Below, one piece after another: positions 1 to 47,975 of a stretch of 64,000 bases of DNA; position 1 is the first letter of the stretch; each line of letters begins with the position of its first letter. The position numbers and the translations under genes are program-made. The notes under the pieces are model-generated. The model had not been told where the DNA came from. It searched no databases and worked only from the letters and a program-made list of their open reading frames with translations. This DNA comes from Lepas anatifera. Taxonomy: Eukaryota; Arthropoda; Thecostraca; Lepadidae. The DNA is taken from positions 216,001 to 280,000 of the forward strand of contig JAOTON010001137.1 in NCBI GenBank assembly GCA_034440635.1. Reading direction: 5' to 3'.

Positions 1-1369
1 ATTAATGAGCTCAGGTCGAAGAACAGGTTGGATAGGAGACAACGTACAAATTTACTCGGGACACATTCATCCACTTATGGCCAAAACAACCTTAAAAGTC
101 ATACATTGGGTATATGTATGACGCAAGTTTGACACCATCATCCCATGCCATTTCAGTGAGAAACTGAGGATCAAGTACGAGCGGACCGAGTATATTTTCG
201 TCATGAACTGGCTCTTGCTCGCTAAAGACTCGGCTGAGTGTTGAACCAGTTAGCGCGTCAAGGTGCAGTCGCTGCGGCGGCACACCTTGGCCATACCGTG
301 AGCCGGTATGGCAGCGCAGTGAGCCGGTACGGCACGCCGTCCGTACCGTTCCTGTGTGTGTGGGCGGGCCCGGCCGCAGCTGCATCCCGGCAGATTACCC
401 GCCTTTGCCGGGAACGCCGCTGCTGCCGACGCCTGAGCTGCTAATCCACGCGGCGCGGAGCCTCCCCTATCAATAGTATCAGGCGAGAAGCCTGCGCAGA
501 GCGGGGTACCGGGTCGGAAGTTCCGCTTGGTAAGCTGACAGCTGTGACAGTACCGTTATGGACCACGATGCGGCCAATGAGCTTGTAGTGGCTGCTCTCA
601 CTAGAACCATGACTGGAGAGCTTGATTTGGGGGTCCTGATTGAGCTGGCGCTGCCGCTGTACGTAATACAAGCTTCATGGGAGGCTTAAAATGCTGGGGT
701 CTCCCCATCCAACCTCGTGGGTATCGAAAGCGGGGGACGATGCGATGCGTATTCCCCAGCTAGTGAGCCAGGGAGACGTCCCCTAAATTGGCAGTACCTG
801 GCCGCTGGTTTCGCCTCTTCTGCCCTGCTTATTAAGGTGGGGAGCTGGGGGCTCACGCGAATGGTCCCAAATCCGCAACATATGAATCGTCCCTATGGCA
901 CCCTCCTGCTCTGCTATCAAGTATTTATTTCACCACCCACCCCATCGCGGTCTTCGCCAGGGTGGAGCCCACCCCCCCCTCCCGCTCCCCCTGCAGTCAA
1001 CTCGTCCTGACGCGCTTGCCCGACCCACCGGGGTATCCACCAATACAGGCCATTGGGACTTGATGCATTGGTGGTATCATACACCGGTTATTGTCATTTC
1101 AATACCAACGCTTAGTGCGTGTATTTGCGATTGCATGGCCCTAGACAATCGATGCGGTCACTCGAGCTGTGTTTGGCGGGGTGCATTATTCATTGCTGGG
1201 GGCGTGGTGTGGATGGTGTCTGGAGCAGACCGGCGGCACGGGAGCGCTCCGGCCTGGCAGCGGCCGAACGTATTGATCTCACAGGCATGCTGGAGAGGTC
1301 GGCTCACGGTCACACTCACCCACCGCTGCACCGACCTCCACACCTTCACGGTCGCCGCGTCGGAGCTGT
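1..1369. other. Unassigned, presumably intronic or upstream of the gene
   Basis: No protein, RNA gene or mobile element could be recognised. Open frames are short and lack familiar motifs. If the WW exons lie left of the window, this is part of an intron longer than 10.7 kb. Confidence 0.5.
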
Positions 1370-2455
1370 CTGCACCTACCTCCGCCAGCAGTCCACCGAG
1401 CTCTCTATCTACCTCCGCCAGCAGTCCACCGAGCTCTCTATCTACCTCCGCCAGCAGTCCACCGAGCTCTCTATCTACCTCCGCCAACAGTCCACCGTAC
1501 CCTCTGTTTGGATTTACTTCCAGAGCCCTCTGTCTATATCTACCTCCGCCAGCAGTCCACAGAGCTCTCTGTCTATATCTACCTCCGGCAGCAGTCCACA
1601 GAGCCCTCTGTCTAGAACTACCTCCGCCAACAGTCCACAGAACTCTCTGTCTATAGCTACCTCCACCAACAGTCCACAGAGCTCTGTCTATATCTTCCTC
1701 CGGCAGCAGTCCACAGTGCTCTCTGTCTATATCTACCTCCGCCAACAGTCCACAGAGCTCTCTGTCTATATCTACCTCCACCAACAGTCCACAGAGCTCT
1801 TTATCTACCTCCAACAACAGTCCACAGAGCTCTGTCTATATCTTCCTCAGGCAGCAGTCCACAGCGCTCTCTGTCTATATCTACCTCCGCCAGCAGTCCA
1901 CAGAGCTCTCTTTCTATATCTACCTCTGGCAGCAGTTCACAGAGCTCTCTGTCTATATCTACCTCCGGCAGCAGTCCACAGAGCCCTCTGTCTAGATATA
2001 CCTCCGCCAACAGTCCACAGAACTCTCTGTCTATAGCTACCTCCACCAACAGTCCACAGAGCTCTGTCTATATCTTCCTCCGGCAGCAGTCCACAGCGCT
2101 CTCTGTCTATATCTACCTCCGCCAGCGGTCCGCAGAGCTCTCTGTCTATATCTACATCCACCAACAGTCCACAGAGCTCTCTATCTATATCTACCTCCAC
2201 CAACAATCCACAGAGCTCTGTCTATATCTTCCCCCGGCAGCAGTCCACAGCGCTCTCTGTCTATATCTACATCCGCCAGCAGTCCACATGCTTTCTTTCT
2301 ATATCTACCTCTGGCAGCAGTCCACAGAGCTCTCTTTCTATATCTACCCCCGCCAGCAGTCTATCGAGCTCTATGTCTGCGTCTACTTCCACCAACAGTC
2401 CGCAGAGCTCTCTGTCTGGATTTACTTCCGCCAGCAGTCCACAGAGCTCGAGTTT
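1370..2455. repeat. Minisatellite, 39-bp unit (33-bp variant at start)
   Basis: About 28 imperfect copies of a unit containing CTACCTCCGCCAGCAGTCCA and ending GAGCTC. The first few copies are 33 bp (lacking a TCTATA step). Both lengths are multiples of three, so long frames stay open on both strands (Leu-Arg-Gln-Gln-Ser-Thr-type and Cys-Gly-Leu-Leu-type repeats). These are repeat artefacts, not proteins. Confidence 0.95.
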
Positions 2456-4474
2456 GCTGAGTTTTTCCCCGATGGAAGGCTTTGCCAGAAGCTCCCGCAA
2501 GAAGAAATGGGGGCCTCGTCAACAGCTCTCTTATTATGAAAATTTAGATGCTCCGACAGGTTCGCTGGTGTTCAGGCTGCTCAAGAAAATAATCTTTTGG
2601 CAGTTCCCATCGGAGTAATTCGTCAGAACTCATCTCCATGGGATTTACTCGGAGTCTTATCTTCAGTATTACATTTTCGGAATCTCTCCGCTGGGCTGCC
2701 TGAAACGACGGCTCCAGAGCTTCCGTCTGGAGCCGTCGTTTGGAGTCTCCTCAAAGAGAATGTTCCACGTTTATAATGAGTATTGAACTGAGACAGCAGC
2801 TTCGGGAGAGCTTATTGAGAAACCACCACTGGCATATTTCATTTCACCCAAAGCTCATCAATTAAATTTCCGCACAATTTATTGTTCAAAATGAAGGACC
2901 CTGGGGTCTGAAATGGCTTGCCATCTGGTTGCAACAGTTTGATTGTCTAAATCCCAAATTCCTGCCACTTATTGAAAATGTCATTATTACGAATAAACCA
3001 TGCATAAAATATATCCATTTCCTACTTTTTATTTCACTAATCTCACATGTTGATAAAACACAAAGTTGTTATGAAGATATTTCTGCATGTTTGTTTATAG
3101 ATGTTAAATGTTTATATGATAAATGTTTATTTAATACTACATGTCAATTGCATGTTACTCTTAATACTTTACATATGTTAAACGCTTATACATTACGGAC
3201 ATTAATTTTGATTACTGACATAAGGAAAATTTTTATTGAACCTGGGATATCGATGGTGCGATGTGTTTGTGTCCACGTCGAAGCGGTTCTATGTTGTGCC
3301 TGTGATCTAGGTTTTTGTTTCGCAGGCGCCGAAAACATGTTAATTTGATGACATTAAAAATGGCAAGAAATAATGCGATATTTTAGTCCTGAACGGTTAC
3401 GGTGGAAGTAAGGGGTGGTTTCCTGATTTCCAGACCTGTCCTGTCCATGAACTGTCCATTTGAGAATTTCGACAACGTGGAACATTCCCTTTAAACAAAT
3501 TCGTCGGTTCCGCTGACCTCAAAGTCATCAGATGGTTTTGTTTTCATTTCTTTGGCCAGTGCAGTGGTAGTCTGCCGCCATTATCTAAAAAAACGGACCT
3601 CGAACCAGGAGCTCGAACCAGGAGCTCGAACCAGAGGAGCTGTTTGTTTTTGGGCACCACCGATTGACCTTCACTACACATTTGTCCTCGGTTCCTGGGA
3701 AGCCTTTCCTGTGGTGACACGGGCGTCGATGAGAGGTATACATGGGACGGATGCGCCAGTGTCGGGTGGAATCACGGCCGGGAGCTCGGCAAGCGGCGCC
3801 CGCTGCGGGTTGAGGTCAGGAGGTCGGTGGAATCCCCAGGTACCACCGGCTGCGGTGAAGGTCGCCTGTGGCCGGGTATTGTGCCGTCGCCTCTCAGAGA
3901 GCCGCCGTTGTACTGAGCGGCGTTTCAGCGGAGGGGCGTGGGCCAGGCGCGACATTGTTAGTGCTGAGCCCACCTCTCAACCGGGGGCTCTGTTCCAGAC
4001 GCGGCTGTCGGCGCCGGCAGCGGCTTGGCTGGAACGACCGGCTGCGCTCTTTGGCGCCTCAGCCTGAACTGGAAGCCTGTGTCAAAACTGGGAAAAGCGT
4101 GGGTTGTTGTGGGGTACAAAACACTGTTGTTTTTTCGGAGAATGTCTTATAACGTAAATATTTATGTGTAGGCTCTAACATATATTTGTCGGTGCTATCA
4201 GCGGCATGTGTACCCGTGTGCAATAGAACTGGGGATTTGGCGGGCAATGCAGAAGTCTTAAGCCCTTTACGAAGGAATATTTCCCCGTTCCTCCTCTAAC
4301 TTGGCCTGTTCTTGTATTTGATGTTCACGTTGAGAAGAGCATGTGATCTCATTCCGTGGGGTTTAGGCCTAATTTTTCCAAGATAGAAACGTTTTAGAAG
4401 TGGGTGTGTCCCCTGGTCCTGCCCCTTTTCATATGCTTGTTGTCTGTGCGTAAGCAGTGCGCGTGCGGTTCATG
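2456..4474. other. Intronic stretch without a recognisable gene
   Basis: AT-rich 2800-3400, CpG-rich 3600-4080. Contains a perfect 16-bp hairpin (2703-2741) and three copies of a 14-bp GAACCAGGAGCTC-type unit near 3601-3640. The 171-codon frame at 3552-4067 has no recognisable domain. Confidence 0.5.
2703..2741. repeat. Perfect inverted repeat, 16-bp arms
   Basis: Left arm AAACGACGGCTCCAGA (2703-2718), loop GCTTCCG (2719-2725), right arm the exact complement (2726-2741). No known RNA family recognised. Confidence 0.9.
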
Positions 4475-5785
4475 AATCTGACACTGGCCCAGCCCCTGTC
4501 TCTCACGCAGTGCCGCCCTGGCACTGGCCCGGCCCCTGTCCCTCACGCAGTGCCGCGCTGGCACTGGCCCGGCCCCTGTCTCTCACGCAGTGCCGCCCTG
4601 GCACTGGTCCGGCCCCTGTCTCTCACGCAGTGCCGCCCTGGCACTGGCCTGGCCCCCTGTCCCTCACGCAGTGCTGCCCTGGCACTGGTCCGGCCCCTGC
4701 GCAGTGCCGCCCTAGCACTGGCCCGGCCCCTGTCCCTCATGCAGTACCGCCCTAGCACTGGCCTGGCCCCTGTCCCTCACGCAGTACCGCCCTGGCACTG
4801 GTCCGGCCCCTGTCCCTCACGCAGTGCCACCCTGGCACTGTCCCGGCCTCTGTCTCTCACGCAGTGCCGCCCTGGCACTGGCCTGGCCCCTGTCTCTCAC
4901 GCAGTGCCGCCCTGGCACTGGCCCGGCCCCTGTCTCTCACGCAGTGCTGCGCTGGCACTGGCCCGGCCCCTGTCTCTCACGCAGTGCCGCCCTGGCACTG
5001 GCCTGGCCCCTGTCCCTCACGCAGTGCCGCCCTGGCACTGGCCCGGCCCCTGTCTCTCACGCAGTGCTGCCCTGGCACCGGTCCGGCCCCTGTCCCTCAT
5101 GCAGTGCTGCCCTGGCACTGGTCCGGCCCCTGCGCAGTGCCGCCCTAGCACTGGCCCGGCCCCTGTCCCTCATGCAGTACCGCCCTAGCACTGGCCCGGC
5201 CCCTGTCCCTCATGCAGTACCGCCCTAGCACTGGCCCGGCCCCTGTCCCTCATGCAGTACCGCCCTAGCACTGGCCCGGCCCCTGTCCCTCATGCAGTAC
5301 CGCCCTAGCACTGGCCCGGCCCCTGTCCCTCACGCAGTACCGCCCTGGCACTGGTCCGGCCCCTGTCCCTCACGCAGTGCCACCCTGGCACTGTCCCGGC
5401 CTGTGTCTCTCACGCAGTGCCGCCCTGGCACTGGCCTGGCCCCTGTCTCTCACGCAGTGCCGCCCTGGCACTGGCCCGGCCCCTGTCTCTCACGCAGTGC
5501 CGCCCTGGCACTGGCCTGGCCCCTGTCCCTCACGCAGTGCCGCCCTGGCACTGTCCCGGCCCCTGTCTCTCACGCAGTGCCGCCCTGGCACTGGCCTGGC
5601 CCCTGTCCCTCACGCAGTGCCGCCCTGGCACTGGCCTGGCCCCTGTCCCTCACGCAGTGCCGCCCTGGCACTGGCCCGGCCCCTGTCTCTCACGCAGTGC
5701 TGCCCTGGCACTGGTCCGGCCCCTGTCCCTCATGCAGTGCCGCCCTGGCACTGGTCCGGCCCCTGCCCTTCACGCAGTGGCACGT
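4475..5785. repeat. Minisatellite, 40-bp unit with CTCACGCAG motif
   Basis: About 32 copies; each unit holds CTGGCACTGGCCCGGCCCCT then GTCTCTCACGCAGTGCCGCC, with shorter variants lacking the CTCACG part (for example near 4690 and 5130). Every full unit contains a pyrimidine run followed by CGCAG, resembling a 3' splice site. The translated frames are not proteins. Confidence 0.95.
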
Positions 5786-8208
5786 CGATGAGGGCTGTGA
5801 CACGGGGAAGTGTTCCCACCGGTGATGACTGCGGTCAGTAAAGTGGGCGCCTCTGTAGCCACCAGCCTGGCCACCCGTGACAGAGGTCGCCGCCTGTCAA
5901 CCCTCAGCCAAGTGTTACGGCGGTGAATGAAGTTAAAGTGCACCTGGGATTTCATTCAACGTCCTGGAGGTGGTTTCTGTTCCGACACTACTTTCATGCT
6001 GTAGTGATTTTGTCAGGAAACGCAAACCTGGTTTTGCGACTATCGTGTACTTTGATATATTATATCATTCGTATTAAAGCTTTCAGTACATACCATCGAC
6101 AAACTGCAAATTACACCAACTGGTTTTCTGATTTTTAAAATCCCGCCCTCCTCTGCAGTTGACATCAGCGTGCAGTCTGCCTTGGCGATTGAGCCCAGGT
6201 TACCAGCAGCGCTCCAAAACCGGGATTGCATTGGTATTTCGTGTGAGAATTTAGACATTTGGCAGGCGTTCTCCTTCTACACCAGTGGCCACTTCATTAC
6301 TACAGCATACATAGCATACACAGTTGAAAGAATGCAGCTGCCTCGCACCACCTAGGTACATACATATCAGGTTTTTTGAAGCACAGCACGCGTGGTGCTA
6401 ATGTACATTGAAATTCGTGATACATTCAATGTCCAGCATGCACAGGGAAACAGTAGGTACGGTAAATGATGGTACTTATACATAATATATGCAAGAAATA
6501 TTCCAATATGCGTAAGAAAACAGTACGGTAAAATACAAAGGAGTGAAAGCGTACAATGGGCACGAGTCGCGGTGTAACTATGTCCGTGACAAAAGAACTC
6601 GGTGTATACTACACGCTGTTGAGGAAACTTCCACGGTTGCCTACATAATGTATGTCAGCGACCTGGAAGTGCTCACAGTTTCGGTACAAAGTCATGGAGG
6701 AAAAAGTCTTTAAAAAGCCTTTGGGTCCAACAGCGTAAAATAGCTTGTGTTAAGCTTGTTCTAATCCCTTCAAGTTTGTTAAACAGCTCCGCCCTGATGG
6801 TACGTCCGCATTCTGGGACTGAGCGAACATGTAGGGTGTATGCACCGGTGACAGAATTTGTGCAGACCGGAACATAGCAGTTAATTTGGCAAACCTGTAA
6901 ACTTGGAATAAGCAATGCAAACCGATATGGTCAGCCTTAGCCATGGTCGGATCCAGACCGACGGTTTGGGGATTCAACGGGGCCCAGAATCGTAAAAAAT
7001 GTTTTTGTAAGGAAATTGGCAAAAAATCCGGGGGTTCGGGGGTACCGCCCGGTTTGCCCCTTCCTTCCTGGATCTGCCAGTGACCTTAGCCCACGTTCGC
7101 TTCTATGTTGACCAAAATGTAAGTTCCCAGTCGACGGGACTCCCAGGATGCGTGCTTCAGGTTGTCGCTGTAGATTTGATCGAGCAATGATGTGCGTAAC
7201 CGTACTTGGTTTTTGTCGTTAGACTGAACATGGCAATGTTACATTTTGGAGGATTAAGCTCCAACTACCAAGTGTTTGACCACAGGGTAAGCTAATCAAA
7301 GCCTGTTGAAAGGGGAATGTTGTCTGCTAGAGATTTCATGATATGGAAATTTGGAAAAATTAGACCTCTATAAAACCTCGAAGCTAATTCGTGGCACAGA
7401 AGCTCCTGGAAGGAGGTGTGTCGCCTCTGACCTCGCCTCCGCCCACCGTGCGTGTCCCAGCACGCGCCCCGCCGCCCACCGAGCTGTGTTTGCCGTGGGA
7501 GGAGGCACCGTCTTCGGCGGCCGCCCGGCCCCGGGCCTGGGTCGCGCTCGCCTGCCTGCGTGGCGGGCGGTAATTATTTGCTGAGGTGTCGGGTGCGGCG
7601 CGCTAATTAGGTCATAATGCCGCCTACCAACTATCACGCACTTCTCATCCCGGCAGGAATCTCGGGCAGCTGATCAAATCAGCATTCTGATTTCTCGATG
7701 ACAATGTATTCATTACGGGCGGTAGTCAGGGCGGGTGTGCTTTGATTTGGCCGCCAGAGCCGCCGCCAGCTCGGTTGGGGCCAGCTGGGAATGTCGGTCT
7801 CGACTGCGTGCCTGTGAGCCGGAGCTTGATTGACACACTCTTCCGACCACCCCTCGCGAGTGCGCATGAGCGGAGGGTCACAGACAGGTGGATGTTGGAT
7901 AATCTCAGAATGTCAAAGCCAACATGAGGTGAAGTTGTGTGTATTGTCCGAAAATGTTTAGCCCGATGACGTATGAGTGCGGTGCGCGCCCCTGAGCCCC
8001 ACCGTGTGTGGTGGCTGTGCGCGCCTCTGGAAGCTGCAGATATGATGATGTGATCTGCGGCGGCGGGCTGGGCGTGCCTGGCTCTGATTGGTATAGGGTA
8101 GAGGAGGCAATACTGACGCGGCGCTCTCTCCGCTGAGACTGAGACTAGCGTCGGTATCGCCGCTGATGAGCTCCGCAGAGATGGTGTCTCTGCCGGCCGG
8201 CGCGCCAG
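5786..8208. other. Intronic stretch, nothing recognised
   Basis: Mixed AT-rich (5920-7400) and CpG-rich (7400-8200) sequence. No convincing exon, RNA gene or element termini seen. Confidence 0.5.
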
Positions 8209-8962
8209 GTGCAGGTGCGGTGGAGCGCCGGTACCCACTCACGACTCAGGCGCGTTGGAGCGCCGGTACCTACTCACGACTCAGGCGCGTTGGAGCGCCG
8301 GTACCCACTCACGACTCGAGGCGCGTTGGAGCGCCGGTACCCACTCACGACTCGAGGCGCGTTGGAGCGCCGGTACCCTCTCACGACTCGAGGCGCGTGG
8401 GAGCGCCGGTACCTACTCACGACTCAGGCGCGTTGGAGCGCCGGTACCCACTCACGACTCGAGGCGCGTCGGAGCGCTGGTACCCACTCACGACTCGAGG
8501 CGTGTTGGAGCGCCGGTACCCACTCACGACTCGAGGCGCGTTGGAGCGCCGGTACCCTCTCACGACTCGAGGCGCGTTGGAGCGCCGGTACCCTCTCACG
8601 ACTCGAGGCGCGCTGGAGCGCCGGTACCCACTCACGAGTCGAGGCGCGTTGGAGCGCCAGTACCCTCTCACGACTCGAGGAGCGTTGGAGCGCCGGTACC
8701 CACCCACGACTCGAGGCGCGTTGGAGCGTCGGTACCCACTCACGACTCGAGGCGCGTTGGAGCGCCGGTACTCACTCACGACTCGAGGCGCGTTGGAGCG
8801 CCGGTACCCACTCACGACTCGAGGCGCGTTGGAGCGCCGGTACCCTCTCACGACTCAGGCGCAGTGGAGCGCCGGTACTCACTCACGACTGGAGCGCCGG
8901 TACCCACTCACGACTGGAGCGCCGGTACCCACTCACTGCGTACGTCACGGCTGGAGCGCTGA
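8209..8962. repeat. Minisatellite, 36-bp unit
   Basis: About 20 copies of a unit with GGCGCGTTGGAGCGCCGGTA followed by CCCACTCACGACTC, with 34-35-bp variants and short 23-bp units at the right end (8890-8940). High CpG. The 36-bp period keeps all frames open and produces spurious Arg/Ser/Thr-rich frames. Confidence 0.95.
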
Positions 8963-9384
8963 TACTCAGGGCTCATAGCTCAGGTATGATATCTGAGTAG
9001 GCTCTTTGACTGCTGACCCGCGCTGATGGTGAGGCTAGTGTATCTGTATATGACTTATGGCCAGTGCCAGGGAAATCATTCAGGTGCTGATGATCAGATG
9101 GTGGTTCAGAGAAGTGCTGGACATGGACCGACTTGAACCGGGATTCACTGATTAAGTGAAATATGAGACAAATTGAAAGTGAATGAATCACTTATTTTTG
9201 TATTCCCTCGTGAGTTTTCCGGAACGGTGAAATATACTCCGTAGACAACAGAACACCTCCCGGCAAAGTCTGAGGCTTTTTCTAGTTTTGTCGTCTTCGC
9301 TATTTGGGCACCGTTTATGCCAGTTATTTTGGCTCATTTACTAGAAAAATCACAGAAATGCTCTTGTTTGGAAGGATATGCGTG

Positions 9385-9555
9385 ACTCAGTGGGAGAGCA
9401 TCTACCCCCTGAACCACAGGGAACGATTTCAAGGTCCGGTGGGTTCTCTGAATAGACCGCCAGACCGCCAAAAAACCTTCCAGCACGGCGAGGCTGGCGA
9501 CGCCGTATGATCTTGCCAATTGGTGCATCGTTAAGCCCCAGAAATAGTTTTATTA
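9385..9555 (+). mobile_element. tRNA-derived SINE
   Basis: A-box-like CAGTGGGAGAGCATCTACC, B-box-like GATTTCAAGGTCC about 35 bp later, then a body GGCTGGCGACGCCGTA and a 3' tail TTGGTGCATCGTTAAGCCCC. The body matches the copy at 15465-15620 (TTGGCGACACCGTAAGG), and the tail matches those at 15760, 18930 and 47940. Confidence 0.7.
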
Positions 9556-10720
9556 TGTTTGAAACATGCAAATCAAACAACAGTTTTGCCGAGATATGAA
9601 CGTTCCATCCGAAGTTGCCCATCTTGTATAACGCTCTGCTGGCCTTGGGTACCCTCTTGCCGCTGGGCGTGATGGCGAGGCACGTGGCCGCCGTTGGATT
9701 TGTTGCCCTCCGTCAGCCGTTCGTCTGCCGGTGGGCAGTGCCGCCACGCCCCGTCGTCTGAACCCAGACAACCCTGGCTGCCGCTGCTGTGGTGTCGGCG
9801 CCGTCCGCTGGAACTCCGCCGTGATACCGCCTCCTCCCGCGCCGTCGCCTCTCCGCATCGATCGTCGCAGGCGACGCCGCCCTATGCCGTCGCGCGCTAT
9901 CGGCCCAAGTTATAGAGTCGTAACCTCCCGCCCTGCGCCTCAGTCATGCCACCAGGCTTGATGGACTCCCAGGGTGAGCGGCGGGACAGCATGATGGACG
10001 CGGAGATACAGCTCGCCACGGATGTGGTCTACGTTCTAAGTGTGCCCAGCTGTCGGCGCATCACTCAACTCAAATGATGTTCCGGAAAATACGTGAAGTG
10101 ATGTAACGCCTGTTAGCCAAGGTCTCGAATAGCAGCTGTAATTGGCCGCTCCTCTTTGTCCTCTAATGGTAGTGACCGGAAATGAATACCCCTTTGTCGT
10201 TTGTTTAGCATTATCTCTCCACAACTGAATGTTTTGTTTCCGTGCCTGCATCGCCCCTGTGGCAAGTCTGCTGCAGCAAACGCGGCGGTTCCCTGCGCCG
10301 GTCTGGATATAATCCGACTTGCGTCGTATCCGACAATGCAGGGCGCATATGCTGTGAACGACCACTACCAGATGGATGCTGCTTCACCGGCGAGGCGTCT
10401 CCTCCAACTGACGTGCAGCTGTCCGCTGGCATGGCTCTCGCCAACCCTGCTGTTTGCCAGCCACGGCCGCCTTAATTTCCGGCGGTGGAGTGTTGCCATG
10501 TAATCATGTCACCGTGAACCAGATGCTTAATTAATATGCATTAATTCCCGTGCTTGATGAGTTGGATTAAGGTAATGACATGGCATAACAAATCTTATCT
10601 TAATGTCTCAGCGAGGTCGACGGTGTTTATAACTAATTACACTGGCCGGCTCATTTGTCTAGGTTTAATCATGTTTAGATAGTGCGTCCGAGTAACTGTC
10701 GACACTGTCTGTCTTTTCAG
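9556..10720. other. Intronic stretch before first exon, nothing assigned
   Basis: 9640-10030 is CpG-rich with short open frames on both strands and no familiar domain. The 43-codon frame from 9945 has no splice-bounded, conserved match that I can recognise. Confidence 0.45.
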
Positions 10721-46146
<35,426 letters not shown>

Positions 46147-47501
46147 GTCAGTGCACTGGCCGAGCCCGGGCCTGGTCGGCCTGTATGGCTGGATACTGCA
46201 CTTTCTCCCCTCTGTGTCGCTGAGTTCGGATGGCTCGGCTTTGTATTGAATTTAAGCCAGTACAGATTGCATATCACATGGGTGAAGGCCATGCCACTTG
46301 AGTATTATTTTGATTATGTATTACCGAGCGGGTGCGCAGCGCCTGCAAGGTCTCCCCCACACCTAGATACAAATGCACATATGAACGGCATGGCCCGGCC
46401 CGACCGTCACGCTAACGAAAAGCTTATATCTCCGAAAGGATGCACATACCTTGACGGTGTCTTCACCATGCTATTGCCTTATCAATTCAATTACTGATTG
46501 AACACGTCAGGGGTGGGTGGGGTACCGACCGAGCTCGTGGCACGTGCAAAAGCAAGGGCATGTTAAATCATCAAATTTCCGTCACTTATTTCGTCATGAC
46601 TCGGTTTTTGCTGATCTGAAAGGGCCCAAAATTGGTGTGCAGGGAACAAAAATGTTGTAAGCTACGAGGCGAAGGCCAATTTCATCCCCAGTCAAAACAT
46701 TACGGCACAGGTGCACGAGAAAGGGGTGAACTAAGTTCACACTCGCGCTATAATTCGGGGCCTATGCACCCAATGGCGATGAAATTTACAGCATACATTC
46801 GAACTTCTCTAAGGACAAGATAGCATTGGCTATGTTCGAGGTCCTACGCTATGTGCACGCTGAGCATAAAGACGTTTTGTTGGTTTAATCATACTAGGTT
46901 TCCTTTTTATAGCTTTATAAGGAGTATGCGGTGAGAATATGTAAATTTATTAGTTACTAAGAACACAAACACATTTCCGACGTAAACATCGCATCATGGT
47001 GGTTCATCTTAGGAATCGATAACTGAACATGAAGATGGAGTCGATGATAATTATTTGATGTTTACGTCAGCATTTTGGATTTTGTGCTTTGTATTTCATG
47101 GAGTTTGTCATCTTGCTGTGTGCCCCTGAAGAGAAACTGTAAAGGTGAAATAGAGGGTTATTCAAGGAATGAACAGTGAATATAAAAGTCAAGCATCTGT
47201 TTCTTCGTTAACTCAATTATCGGATGAGGGTTTTCGATTTGTTCGCGCCCTAGCAGTACCGGCGGCAGAGGTCACACTACTGTGAGAGAGACTTGATACC
47301 TGTTGAGTCCGCCGTGTGTGAAGATGACGCTCAGGGCGATGGATGCCAGAGACGTCTCTTGCCTTCTAAACGGCGTGGTGTGGGGTCAACAACGTCCTCG
47401 TTGTCATTGCTCTGCCCGTGCTGAAGATCGTTTGTTGATTCGCTTATTTATGTATATCGCTATCATAGTCATCTCCACTTACGGCAGAGTCAAGCGCTAG
47501 A

Positions 47502-47505
<4 letters not shown>
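46147..47505. other. Start of last intron; one dispersed repeat
   Basis: Starts with donor GTCAGT. 46318-46460 resembles 63825-63970. No exon found. Confidence 0.5.
46318..46460. repeat. Dispersed repeat, copy 1
   Basis: TTACCGAGCGGGTGCGCAGC ... AAGGTCTCCCCCACACCTA ... GGCCCGGCCCGACCGTCACG matches the copy at 63825-63970 with roughly three-quarters identity by eye. Confidence 0.65.

Positions 47506-47552
<47 letters not shown>
47506..47552. repeat. (TA)n microsatellite
   Basis: Uninterrupted TA run. Confidence 0.95.
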
Positions 47553-47557
<5 letters not shown>

Positions 47558-47671
47558 TTACGTAAATGGTGCAAAGTACATGCACTGCACATCGGTACAG
47601 AAACGTACTGCTGCTCATTCTCGGCTTCTCTATAGTTTGTTTTGTGTCAATCACGTCCCTGACCTACCGTC

Positions 47672-47975
47672 TGATCGCGCGGCGGTGTAGTGGTTACTGC
47701 TGTCGCTTTCCACGCGGCTGATCCGGGTTCAAGGCCCGGTGGGCTCCTTTAACAGAAGTGGTTCCACCCCCAGAAACCCGTCCAAAAGGCAAAGAGTTGG
47801 TCGCAGAATACAAGAAGCGGTTCCACTCCCCAGAAACCCGTTCAAAAGGCAAAGAGTTGGTCGCGGAATACAAGAAGCGGTTCCACTCCCCAGAAACCCG
47901 TCAAAAGGCAAATAGTTGGTCGCGGAATATGACCTCGGCAGTTGGTGCGTCGATAAGCTCCAAAAATTGATAAGT
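47672..47975 (+). mobile_element. tRNA-derived SINE with internal triplication
   Basis: A-box region GCGGTGTAGTGGTTACTGC, B-box GGGTTCAAGGCCCGGTGGG, and 3' tail TTGGTGCGTCGATAAGCTCC. Between them a ~63-bp segment (GTTCCAC ... GAAACCCGTCCAAAAGGCAA ... AAGAAGCG) occurs three times at 47760-47930. Confidence 0.75.

Noticed and set aside
1370..2455. CRISPR-like array
   Set aside because: Direct tandem units without spacers, in a eukaryotic intron.
3552..4067. 171-codon frame in CpG-rich sequence
   Set aside because: No recognisable domain, no convincing splice sites, Arg/Ala/Ser composition expected of GC-rich noncoding DNA.
8166..9000. Three overlapping frames of 235-270 codons
   Set aside because: Produced by a 36-bp period, which keeps every frame open.
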